Shown here: positions 1 to 4,934 of the stretch, in pieces
How the letters are laid out: each line of letters begins with the position of its first letter
Numbering within the stretch: position 1 is the stretch's first letter
NCBI GenBank assembly: GCA_023450335.1
Contig: JAEXHA010000181.1
Span: 1-8,907 of the forward strand
Direction: 5' to 3'
Length of the DNA stretch: 8,907 nt
Source of the DNA: Actinomycetes bacterium
GTDB taxonomy: Bacteria; Actinomycetota; Actinomycetes; Actinomycetales; Microbacteriaceae
The notes under the pieces: model-generated
The model's input: the letters and a program-made list of their open reading frames with translations, nothing else
The model's database searches: none
Told to the model about the DNA's origin: nothing
Translations under genes and position numbers: made by a program

Positions 1-525
1 GGCCACGTGTGAGCGCAGGTCGGCGCGCAGCGTCGCGCGGAACTCGCCGATCAGGCCGTCGGCGCGGCGCAACTGCTCGCGCGAGAGCACGCGGGGGTCG
101 TCGGCACGTTCGGCGGCCGGGCCGAACGTCCGGCCTGACCGGTCGGCGTGCGCCGCGGCGGCCAGATCGGCCTGCAGGCTCTTCATCGCCGCGCGCACGC
201 TGCCGCGCACCTCGTCGGCGATGAGCCGCACGCTGTCGGCCAGACCTGCCTCGATGCCCTCGAGGTCGCCGGCGCGAGCGGCCACTTCGGCCCGCCCGGC
301 GTCGGTGATCTCGTAGACGGTCTTGCGGCCGTCGACGGTCTTGGTCACCAGGCCCTCTTCTTCGAGCTTGGCCAGCCGCGGGTAGATCGTGCCGGCGCTG
401 GGCGTGTACGTGCCGCCGGTGCGGTCCGACAGCGCCTGCATGAGGTCGTAGCCGTGGCGCGGCGCTTCATCGAGCAGGCTCAGCAGGTACAGGCGCAGGT
501 CGCCGTGGGAGAAGACGGGAGGCAT
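1..525 (-). CDS. PadR-family transcriptional repressor (partial, C-terminus beyond left edge)
   Basis: The frame is open from ATG 525-523 to the left edge, giving 175 codons with no stop, so the C-terminus is missing. The N-terminus begins MPPVFSHGDLRLYLLSLLDE and continues with HGYDLMQALSDRTGGTY, SAGTIYPRLAKLEEEGLV and the wing segment RKTVYEITDAGRAE. This is the winged-helix DNA-binding domain of the PadR family (about residues 8-85). The Ala/Arg/Glu-rich helical part after residue 90 fits the C-terminal dimerisation region. PadR proteins are usually repressors released by small molecules. A GAGGAG site (538-533) lies 7 bases before the ATG. The gene starts one base after the stop of the DUF4097 gene (TGA-C-ATG), so the two are probably co-transcribed and translationally coupled. 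The regulator most likely controls its own operon through the palindromes at 1412-1454 (inference). Confidence 0.93.
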   Translation of the reverse strand, partial: MPPVFSHGDLRLYLLSLLDEAPRHGYDLMQALSDRTGGTYTPSAGTIYPRLAKLEEEGLVTKTVDGRKTVYEITDAGRAEVAARAGDLEGIEAGLADSVRLIADEVRGSVRAAMKSLQADLAAAAHADRSGRTFGPAAERADDPRVLSREQLRRADGLIGEFRATLRADLRSHVA

Positions 526-526
526 G

Positions 527-1384
527 TCACCACTCCTCGGGGGTCGGGGCGTCGCCGGGCTCGGCGCCGGCCGGCTCGCGCCGCAGCACCGTGATGTCGC
601 CCGAGACGGTGTTGACGCGCACGTCGACGAACGAGCCGCTCAGCTCGCCGGTCGAGCCGGTGAAGTTGGCGCCGATGCCGCCGGTGCCCTGCTGCAGGCT
701 GCCGTCGACCAGCAGCCGGCCGCTCACCGAGCGCAGCACGTAGTTCGCAGGCAGGTCTTCGTCCAGCCGCAGCGTCACCGCGCCGCTGACCGTGTTGAAC
801 CCGGCCGACTGGATCGCGCCGTCCGAGTCGATCAGCGCGGCGCCCGACACCGTGTCGATGTCGGCCTTGCGGATCGTGCCCGTCGCGGCGACGTCGCCCG
901 AGACCGAGTTGGCGCTGAGCGCACCGGTGAGGCCGCGCACCTGCACGTCACCCGAGACGGCGTTGACCGACAGGTCGCCGGTGAGGCCGTCGACGATGAT
1001 GTCACCCGACACGGTGTTGAGCTTGGCATCGGTCTCGAGCCCCGACACGAGCGCGCTGGCGCTGACGACGCCGAGCGTGAGTGCCACGTCGCGCGGGACG
1101 GCCACGCTGATCTCGGCCTTGGGGCCGCCGCTGCCGAAGTTGCGGAACGCCTCGAGGAAGTTGTCCCACCGCAGCTGCGCGTGGTCGATCTCGACCCCGT
1201 TGCCGTCGGCCTCGATGCGCAGGTCCTTGATGGTGACCGAGTGCACTTCGATGCGCACGCCCGGTTCGTCGTGGGCGACGACGTCGACTTGGCCGCCGAC
1301 GAGGCCGATCTTGAGTTTGCGGACGTCTGCGAGGTCGATGACGCGCGTCTGCCCGGGCTGGATGAGCCACTTCTCGAGGGTCAT
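527..1384 (-). CDS. DUF4097-family beta-strand-repeat protein
   Basis: The protein has 285 residues from ATG 1384-1382. A good ribosome binding site, AGGAGA (1394-1389), decides the start. The frame is open further upstream to 1480, but that extension would read through the promoter and operators and lacks this support. The N-terminal part (residues 1-110) is beta-rich. It is followed by repeats headed by VSG at residues 125, 143, 161, 179, 199, 220 and 260 (for example LNTVSGDI, VNAVSGDV, ANSVSGDV). The first four are exactly 18 residues apart, as in the DUF4097 putative adhesin/beta-helix family. No signal peptide, membrane helix or lipobox is visible, so it is probably cytoplasmic or peripheral. 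The C-terminus is a short acidic Pro-rich tail ending PTPEEW. It is the first gene of an operon with the PadR regulator. The molecular function of this family is not established; pairing with PadR genes suggests an envelope-stress or drug-response role (inference). Confidence 0.9.
   Translation of the reverse strand: MTLEKWLIQPGQTRVIDLADVRKLKIGLVGGQVDVVAHDEPGVRIEVHSVTIKDLRIEADGNGVEIDHAQLRWDNFLEAFRNFGSGGPKAEISVAVPRDVALTLGVVSASALVSGLETDAKLNTVSGDIIVDGLTGDLSVNAVSGDVQVRGLTGALSANSVSGDVAATGTIRKADIDTVSGAALIDSDGAIQSAGFNTVSGAVTLRLDEDLPANYVLRSVSGRLLVDGSLQQGTGGIGANFTGSTGELSGSFVDVRVNTVSGDITVLRREPAGAEPGDAPTPEEW
600..1020 (-). repeat. In-frame 54-bp repeats in the DUF4097 gene
   Basis: The segment cccgagacggtgttgac and close variants (cccgagaccgagttggc, cccgagacggcgttgac, cccgacacggtgttgag on the plus strand) recur at 54-bp spacing. 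They encode VSG-containing beta turns every 18 residues. Later copies drift to 20, 21 and 40 residues. The regular first four copies and irregular later ones suggest tandem duplication of a structural unit, with older diverged copies toward the C-terminus (inference). Confidence 0.8.
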
Positions 1385-1411
1385 GAGGTCTCCTGAATGG
1401 TGAGGGCGATT

Positions 1412-1454
1412 CGAGATATATCGCGTTAGAACGACGATAACACGATATATCGCG
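1412..1454. promoter_or_regulatory. Two tandem operator palindromes, probably bound by the PadR regulator
   Basis: Two 14-bp near-palindromes, cgagatatatcgcg (1412-1425) and cacgatatatcgcg (1441-1454), share the 11-mer gatatatcgcg. Each has one mismatched pair; the second contains the perfect 10-bp palindrome cgatatatcg. Their centres are 29 bp apart. One lies in the -35/-10 spacer and the other just downstream of the predicted transcription start. AT-rich runs are rare in this GC-rich DNA, and PadR repressors bind short ATAT-type palindromes. Autoregulation by the adjacent PadR protein is the most economical reading, but binding is inferred. Confidence 0.65.
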
Positions 1455-1464
1455 ACTTTGTCAA
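1437..1464 (-). promoter_or_regulatory. Promoter of the DUF4097-padR operon
   Basis: On the minus strand a perfect TTGACA -35 box (1464-1459) is followed after 16 bases by TGTTAT (1442-1437), which matches the -10 consensus at 4 of 6 positions. Transcription would start near 1430, leaving a leader of about 45 bases that contains the AGGAGA ribosome binding site. The 16-base spacer is mostly occupied by one of two AT-rich palindromes, so a bound repressor would block RNA polymerase directly. Confidence 0.65.
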
Positions 1465-1484
1465 GAGGGGTGGATGCCACGGGC

Positions 1485-1515
1485 TTGACCTTGACGCAAC
1501 GTCAACCTCTAGCGT
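1485..1515 (+). promoter_or_regulatory. MerR-type promoter with operator in a 19-bp spacer
   Basis: TTGACC (1485-1490) and TAGCGT (1510-1515) are separated by 19 bp. This is the over-long spacer characteristic of promoters that MerR-family activators untwist. The spacer contains the inverted repeat TTGACG-CAA-CGTCAA (1491-1505), a fitting dimer site. The predicted start of transcription falls 7-8 bases after TAGCGT, at or next to the ATG at 1523, and no ribosome binding site precedes that ATG, so the mRNA is probably leaderless. The promoter most likely serves autoregulation of the tipA-like gene. Confidence 0.7.
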
Positions 1516-1522
1516 GACTCTC

Positions 1523-2287
1523 ATGAACAGCGAATGGTCGATCCAACAGATCGCGAAGCTCGCCGGCACCACGAGCCGAACCCTCCGGCACTACGGGGAA
1601 CGCGGACTGCTCACCCCGTCGCGCATCGGAAGCAACGGCTACCGGTATTACGACGGGCGCGCGCTCGTGCGCCTGCAGCGCATCCTGCTGCTGCGTGAGC
1701 TCGGACTCGGGCTGCCGCAGATCGCCCAGCTCCTCGACCGCGCGACGGACGAGGAACAGGCCCTGGCAGGGCACCTCGCGTGGCTGCGTGAGGAGCAGCA
1801 CCGGCTGGCGCGACAGATCGTGTCGGTCGAGGCGACCATCGCCGCATTGAAAGGAGGGAAGCCACTCATGGCTGAGAACATGTTCGACGGGTTCGACCAC
1901 ACCCGATACAAGGAGGAGGTCGAACAGCGCTGGGGTCGGCGGGCCTACGCCGACAGCGACCGGTGGTGGCGCTCGATGAGCGCCGAAGAGAAGGCGGCCT
2001 GGCAGGCGCGCTCGCAGAAGCTCGGTGAGGACTGGATCGAGGCCGCATCACGCGGCATCGCGCCCGACAGCGCCGAAGCGCAGGCACTTGCCGAACGCCA
2101 CGTGGCCTGGCTGACGGGCATCCCGGGGACGCCGGCATCCACCCCCGGCGGCGACGTCGCCGGATACGTGACCGGTCTCGGCGAGATGTACGTCGCCGAC
2201 CCGCGCTTCGGCGCCAACTACGGCGGCCGGGCGGGGGCGGAGTTCGTGCGTGACGCGCTGCGCGTCTACGCCGAAGCGCATCTGTGA
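1523..2287 (+). CDS. MerR-family activator with TipAS ligand-binding domain (TipAL-like)
   Basis: The protein has 254 residues, close to the roughly 253 I recall for Streptomyces TipAL. The MerR helix-turn-helix is plain at residues 5-75 (WSIQQIAKLAGTTSRTLRHY, GERGLLTPSR, GYRYYDGRALVRLQRILLLRELG). A long dimerisation helix covers about 80-112. The TipAS domain covers 116-254 (RYKEEVEQRWG, PDSAEAQALAERHVAWL, GLGEMYVADPRFGANYGG). TipAS-type domains bind thiopeptides and other hydrophobic ligands, after which the protein activates drug-response promoters. I chose ATG 1523 because it coincides with the predicted transcription start. A GTG at 1514 would add MTL but lies inside the -10 box. There is no cysteine anywhere in the protein, so covalent capture of thiostrepton through Cys, known for TipAL, cannot occur. 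The gene is divergent from the DUF4097-padR operon. Confidence 0.93.
   Translation: MNSEWSIQQIAKLAGTTSRTLRHYGERGLLTPSRIGSNGYRYYDGRALVRLQRILLLRELGLGLPQIAQLLDRATDEEQALAGHLAWLREEQHRLARQIVSVEATIAALKGGKPLMAENMFDGFDHTRYKEEVEQRWGRRAYADSDRWWRSMSAEEKAAWQARSQKLGEDWIEAASRGIAPDSAEAQALAERHVAWLTGIPGTPASTPGGDVAGYVTGLGEMYVADPRFGANYGGRAGAEFVRDALRVYAEAHL
1868..2287 (+). CDS. Internal in-frame start giving a TipAS-like ligand-binding protein
   Basis: Within the TipAL-like gene the sequence AAGGAGGG (1851-1858), a near-perfect ribosome binding site, precedes an in-frame ATG at 1868 by 9 bases. Translation from it gives 139 residues beginning MAENMFDGF, exactly the C-terminal ligand-binding domain without the DNA-binding domain. 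Streptomyces lividans tipA is known to make two in-frame products, TipAL and the shorter, more abundant TipAS of about 144 residues. Length, domain boundary and start signal match that arrangement. The likely role is ligand sequestration and buffering of the response. Production of the short form is inferred from the start signal. Confidence 0.75.
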   Translation: MAENMFDGFDHTRYKEEVEQRWGRRAYADSDRWWRSMSAEEKAAWQARSQKLGEDWIEAASRGIAPDSAEAQALAERHVAWLTGIPGTPASTPGGDVAGYVTGLGEMYVADPRFGANYGGRAGAEFVRDALRVYAEAHL

Positions 2288-2330
2288 GACGCGCCTGGAG
2301 CGTCAAGGTGGGGACACACCCTGACACACA

Positions 2331-2367
2331 CGAAGCGCCCTCACGGTTGGACGGTGTGGGCGCTTCG
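2331..2367. terminator. Hairpin between convergent genes, probable bidirectional terminator
   Basis: The arms cgaagcgccc (2331-2340) and gggcgcttcg (2358-2367) pair perfectly over 10 bp. After one T/T mismatch a further 3 bp (CAC/GTG) pair around a 9-base loop. It lies between the end of the tipA-like gene (2287) and the end of the small membrane-protein gene (2380), which converge on it. No U-tract follows on either side, common for actinobacterial terminators, so termination is inferred from stem strength and position. Confidence 0.7.
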
Positions 2368-2379
2368 GCATGAGATGGG

Positions 2380-2544
2380 TTACGTGCGCGTGCCGCCGCG
2401 GACGACCCGCAACAGGAACGCGATCAGCGCGATGACGCCGACGATGATGGCGACCCAGAGCAGCCAGCCGAGCGCTTCTGACAGGCCACCGACGATGGCC
2501 AGCACGATCGCGACCACGATGATGATGAGGAGGGCGATGTTCAT
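2380..2544 (-). CDS. Small two-helix membrane protein
   Basis: The protein has 54 residues, starting MNIALLIIIV and ending RVVRGGTRT. Two hydrophobic segments are visible, about residues 2-20 and 27-45, joined by a short GGLSEALGW turn. The basic C-terminus suggests a hairpin with both ends in the cytoplasm. I chose ATG 2544-2542 because GGGAGAAGAC immediately precedes it on the minus strand and the whole coding part is hydrophobic. The frame is open upstream to 2754, but that part is Arg/Cys/Ser-rich and unlike a membrane protein. I do not recognise a named family. Such small hydrophobic proteins are common in Actinobacteria and several are linked to envelope stress, but nothing here fixes the function. 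Confidence 0.75.
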   Translation of the reverse strand: MNIALLIIIVVAIVLAIVGGLSEALGWLLWVAIIVGVIALIAFLLRVVRGGTRT

Positions 2545-2752
2545 GTCTTCTCCCGTTCCTTCCGACGTTGCTGTGTGGGCACGTGCGGAATCGATGTGGG
2601 CACCACGGTAAACGCGGATCGCAGCGCGCGGACAGGCCCTTGACGCCGTCTTCTCAGCGGTGCTAATGATCCACGCGATGCGCGTCAACCCCCTCGTGGC
2701 GCGTTCTCGCCTGCTCGTAACGTGAGCGCATCGACAGACGAAGGAGAACGCC
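2545..2752. other. Divergent intergenic region, control signals for both flanking genes
   Basis: These 208 bases separate the minus-strand membrane-protein gene from the plus-strand DUF7218-like gene and code for nothing I can support. They contain facing arms TTGACGC (2640-2646) and GCGTCAA (2682-2688), 35 bases apart. Each arm could be a -35 element for one direction. The matching -10 boxes (TAATGA on plus near 2664, TAGCAC on minus near 2665-2660) are poor. A small inverted repeat acgcg-atg-cgcgt lies at 2673-2685. Confidence 0.4.
2718..2723 (+). promoter_or_regulatory. Possible -10 element for the DUF7218-like/topoisomerase genes
   Basis: TAACGT fits the TANNNT pattern of actinobacterial -10 boxes. 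It would start transcription near 2730, about 23 bases before the ATG, leaving room for the AAGGAG ribosome binding site at 2741-2746. No convincing -35 box sits 16-18 bases upstream, so this could be a weak or alternative-sigma promoter, or chance. Confidence 0.35.
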
Positions 2753-3022
2753 ATGCCTCGCGGACGCGGATCGAACAGCCTGAAAGACCCGGAACTCTAC
2801 GAAGAGCTGCGCGACGACGGTGCCTCGAAAGAGAAGGCCGTCCGCATCTCGAACGCCGCCGCGCGCGACGGGCGGGAGAAGGTCGGCAGTCGCGGCGGCA
2901 AGGCCGGCGACTACGAGGACTGGACCGTGGACGAGCTGCGGGGGCGTGCGAAGGAGCTCGGCATCACGGGGTACTCGCACAAGCGCAAGGCCGAGCTCAT
3001 CAGCATGCTGCGCAACCACTGA
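2753..3022 (+). CDS. Small basic DUF7218-like protein with Rho N-terminal/SAP-like motif
   Basis: The protein has 89 residues, starting MPRGRGSNSLKDPELYEELR. AAGGAG (2741-2746) lies 6 bases before the ATG. The first half (PELYEELRDDGASKEKAVRISNAAAR, then the Gly/Lys-rich GREKVGSRGGKAGDY) is charged and resembles the short actinobacterial family I recall as DUF7218. The second half, from about residue 55 (WTVDELRGRAKELGITGYSH, then KRKAELISMLRNH), is a clear helix-extended-helix of the Rho-N/SAP type, a small nucleic-acid-binding fold. It is probably a DNA- or RNA-binding accessory protein. It ends one base before the topoisomerase start (TGA-C-GTG), so the two are likely coupled, which suggests joint action on DNA. 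The biochemical role is inferred. Confidence 0.88.
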   Translation: MPRGRGSNSLKDPELYEELRDDGASKEKAVRISNAAARDGREKVGSRGGKAGDYEDWTVDELRGRAKELGITGYSHKRKAELISMLRNH

Positions 3023-3023
3023 C

Positions 3024-3986
3024 GTGCCACGACTGCGACGAGTGAGCCCGGGGAGCGACCCCGGGTTCCGTCGTCTGGGTGCCAGCACGGGCTTCCGGTA
3101 CGTCGACGCCGACGGCGGCCCGCTGCCGGACGCCGACCGCGAAAGGATCGCCGCGCTGGTGATCCCGCCGGCGTGGCGCGACGTGTGGATCAGCCCCTAC
3201 CCCAACGGCCATATCCAGGCGACCGGTATCGACGACGCGGGGCGCCTGCAGTACCTGTACCACCCCGACTGGGCGGCCGGCCGAGACAAGGGCAAGTTCG
3301 CCCGGTCGCTCGCGCTGGCGGCGGCGCTGCCGCATGCGCGCGGCCGGGTGACCACGTCGTTGCGCCGCGACACGCTCGACCGCGAACGGGTGCTCGCGGC
3401 GTCGTTCCGGCTCCTCGACCAGGCAGCGCTGCGCGTGGGCAGCGAACGCTACCTCGAGCGGCATGGCAGTCGCGGACTGACCACGCTGCGACGTCGTGAC
3501 GCGGTCGTGGACGGCACCGTCACCGCGCTCACCTTTCCGGGTAAGAGCGGCCGCCGTCACGCGCTCGAGATCGACGACGACGACCTCGCGGTCGTGATGC
3601 TGCTGCTCGTCGGGGGACGCAGCCGGTCGCCTCTGCTGGCGTATGAGCGCGGCAGGCGACGGATGCCGGTGTCGGCACGCGATGTCAACGAATACGTGCG
3701 CGCGATGACCGGCGGCGGGTTCACCGCGAAGGACTTCCGCACGCTGCGCGGCACGATCCTCGCCGCCGACGCGCTGGCCCGCATCGGCACGGTCGATACG
3801 ACGCGCGACCGCAAGCGCGCCGAGACGCTCGCGATCCGTGCGACCGCCGAGGCGCTCGGCAACACCCCTGCCGTGGCCCGCGGCTCGTACATCGACCCGC
3901 GGGTGTTCCGGCAGTATCAGCGCGGCCGGCTGCTCGACACCTCGATCTCGCCCGAATCGGCGATCCGCTCCCTGCTTCTGGAGTGA
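3024..3986 (+). CDS. DNA topoisomerase IB (poxvirus-type)
   Basis: The protein has 320 residues from GTG 3024. It relaxes supercoils by nicking one strand through a 3'-phosphotyrosyl link. The N-terminal domain (about 10-105) includes GFRYVDADG, IPPAWRDVWISPYPNGHIQA and YLYHPDW. The catalytic domain shows the usual residues: Arg137 (LRVGSERY), Lys174 (FPGKSG), Arg239 (KDFRTLRGT), Asn280 (LGNTPAV) and Tyr289 (RGSYIDP). Asn replaces the His of the vaccinia enzyme, as in other bacterial members. The numbering coincides with what I recall for the Deinococcus radiodurans enzyme, which supports this start. The start is one base after the upstream stop with no ribosome binding site, implying translational coupling; GTG 3042 is a possible alternative. 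The frame stays open upstream inside the preceding gene, but that part is Arg/Pro-rich noise. These enzymes are non-essential in bacteria and may help under DNA damage. Confidence 0.95.
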   Translation: MPRLRRVSPGSDPGFRRLGASTGFRYVDADGGPLPDADRERIAALVIPPAWRDVWISPYPNGHIQATGIDDAGRLQYLYHPDWAAGRDKGKFARSLALAAALPHARGRVTTSLRRDTLDRERVLAASFRLLDQAALRVGSERYLERHGSRGLTTLRRRDAVVDGTVTALTFPGKSGRRHALEIDDDDLAVVMLLLVGGRSRSPLLAYERGRRRMPVSARDVNEYVRAMTGGGFTAKDFRTLRGTILAADALARIGTVDTTRDRKRAETLAIRATAEALGNTPAVARGSYIDPRVFRQYQRGRLLDTSISPESAIRSLLLE

Positions 3987-3994
3987 GCCGCCGA

Positions 3995-4000
3995 TAGCGT
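3995..4000 (+). promoter_or_regulatory. Possible -10 box for a leaderless crcB1 transcript
   Basis: TAGCGT, the same hexamer as in the tipA-like promoter, ends 6 bases before the GTG at 4007. Transcription could therefore start exactly at the start codon. No good -35 box is present and the GTG has no clear ribosome binding site. No fluoride riboswitch is possible in the 20-base gap after the topoisomerase gene, and none was recognised. Confidence 0.35.
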
Positions 4001-4006
4001 CGAGGC

Positions 4007-4438
4007 GTGGCATCCACGCGGTGGTTCTCGCCGGTCGCGCTGCTGCTGGCCATCGCCGGCGGAGCGATCGGCGTCGCTGCGCGCGCGGTGCTGACGGTGC
4101 CGTTCGCCGACGGTGCGCACCCGCTGGTCGTGCCGGGGATCACGGCGGGCGTCAACATCGCCGGCTCATTCCTGCTCGGCGTCGTGGTGGGCGGACTGGA
4201 TGGCCGGCATCCGCACCTTCGGGTGTTCCTCGGCACCGGGGTTCTGGGTGGGTTCACCACCTACAGCGCGTTCGCCGTGCACGCGGTGACCACGTTCACC
4301 GCCGCGCCCGTGATCGGCCTGCTGCTGATCGTCGTGTCGATCTTCGGCGGCGTGCTGGCCGCCGGGGTCGGATTGGTGACAGCGCGCCGGTGGGCCGGCG
4401 TACCCGGCGAGGTCGAGCCGATCGAGGACGCCGAATGA
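4007..4438 (+). CDS. crcB1: FluC/CrcB fluoride channel subunit 1
   Basis: The protein has 143 residues from GTG 4007. It exports fluoride through the membrane as part of a dual-topology dimer. Four hydrophobic helices lie at about 8-30, 44-63, 72-97 and 100-126. Family motifs are GGAIGVAARAVL with Arg26 in helix 1, GVNIAGSFLLG with the pore Asn50 in helix 2, and the helix 3 break GVLGGFTTYSAFAVHAV (78-94). In that motif the first pore Phe of the usual TTFSTF box is Tyr86, the second is retained as Phe89, and the usual downstream Glu is replaced (VHAV). A hydrophilic tail of about 15 residues (GEVEPIEDAE) is longer than usual. The stop overlaps the start of the second copy (ATGA, 4435-4438), so both are made together and probably form a heterodimer. 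Confidence 0.93.
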   Translation: MASTRWFSPVALLLAIAGGAIGVAARAVLTVPFADGAHPLVVPGITAGVNIAGSFLLGVVVGGLDGRHPHLRVFLGTGVLGGFTTYSAFAVHAVTTFTAAPVIGLLLIVVSIFGGVLAAGVGLVTARRWAGVPGEVEPIEDAE

Positions 4439-4812
4439 GCACGCACGAGATCATCGCGCTCATCGCCGGCGGCGGGCTGGGCGCCGGCATCCGCTACCTC
4501 ATCGACGGACTCGTCATGCGCGGCCGGAAGAACGCGTTCCCCGCCGGCATCCTCATCATCAACGTCACCGGCGCCTTCGTGCTCGGCCTGCTCACCGGGC
4601 TCGGCTCGGCCCTGGGGCCGGTCTGGCTCATGATCCTCGGCGTCGGATTGCTCGGCGGCTACACGACCTTCAGCACGGTGTCGGTCGAGTCGGTCCTGCT
4701 CGCGCAGCACCGGCGTCGCGATTGGGCGTGGGTGAACCTGCTCGGCACCTTCGTGCTCGCGGCCGTGGCAGCGGGTCTCGGGCTCATGATCGGCGGGCTG
4801 CTGCCCGGGTGA
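4435..4812 (+). CDS. crcB2: FluC/CrcB fluoride channel subunit 2
   Basis: The protein has 125 residues from ATG 4435, which overlaps the crcB1 stop by four bases. GAGGA (4424-4428) lies 6 bases upstream. Four helices fall at about 5-26, 36-58, 62-90 and 97-122. Motifs are GGGLGAGIRYLIDG with Arg20, IINVTGAFVLG with the pore Asn43, and GVGLLGGYTTFSTVSVESVLL (69-89). Here the first pore Phe is kept (Phe79) but the second is Val82, and the Glu after it is conserved (Glu85). The two subunits therefore carry complementary changes in the Phe box, which fits a heterodimer with two unequal pores. Paired crcB genes are common in Gram-positive bacteria. Its length is normal for the family. Confidence 0.94.
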   Translation: MSTHEIIALIAGGGLGAGIRYLIDGLVMRGRKNAFPAGILIINVTGAFVLGLLTGLGSALGPVWLMILGVGLLGGYTTFSTVSVESVLLAQHRRRDWAWVNLLGTFVLAAVAAGLGLMIGGLLPG

Positions 4813-4871
4813 CAGGCCGTGTGCGCGCCCGCACCGTTCCCAGGTCAGGCGGCGTGTTCATGGGATACTGA

Positions 4872-4893
4872 GCCGATACATCCGTGTATCGGC
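4872..4893. promoter_or_regulatory. Perfect palindrome upstream of the RND gene, probable repressor operator
   Basis: gccgataca (4872-4880), loop tccg, tgtatcggc (4885-4893) form a perfect 9+4+9 inverted repeat. It lies just after a possible -10 box (GATACT, 4864-4869) and 41 bases before the TTG start at 4935. The core GATACA-N4-TGTATC has the look of a TetR-family operator, a common control of efflux genes, but no TetR gene is in the window. Transcribed, it would form a stable hairpin in the leader or at the end of the crcB transcript; there is no U-tract to make it a standard terminator. Confidence 0.6.
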
Positions 4894-4934
4894 CCATCTC
4901 GGTCCCCGCCCCGCAACGCTCGTAAAGGTCTCCC

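Noticed and set aside
524..1396. Open frame of 290 codons on the plus strand across the DUF4097 gene.
   Set aside because: It reads as repetitive Arg/Asp/Val text mirroring the VSG repeats of the real minus-strand gene, and has no family resemblance.
1385..1480. N-terminal extension of the DUF4097 protein to an upstream ATG at 1480.
   Set aside because: It would translate the promoter and both operator palindromes. The start at 1384 has an AGGAGA site and begins the conserved part.
2820..3023. Upstream extension of the topoisomerase frame inside the DUF7218-like gene.
   Set aside because: The extra residues are Arg/Pro/Ser-rich shadow sequence. The conserved topoisomerase N-terminus starts after GTG 3024.
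3987..4006. Fluoride riboswitch upstream of the crcB genes.
   Set aside because: The gap is only 20 bases and shows none of the conserved crcB-motif elements. No such motif was recognised at the end of the topoisomerase gene either.
3000..4013. Open frame of 337 codons on the minus strand opposite the topoisomerase gene.
   Set aside because: The composition is that of a shadow frame, and the plus strand encodes a complete catalytic topoisomerase.
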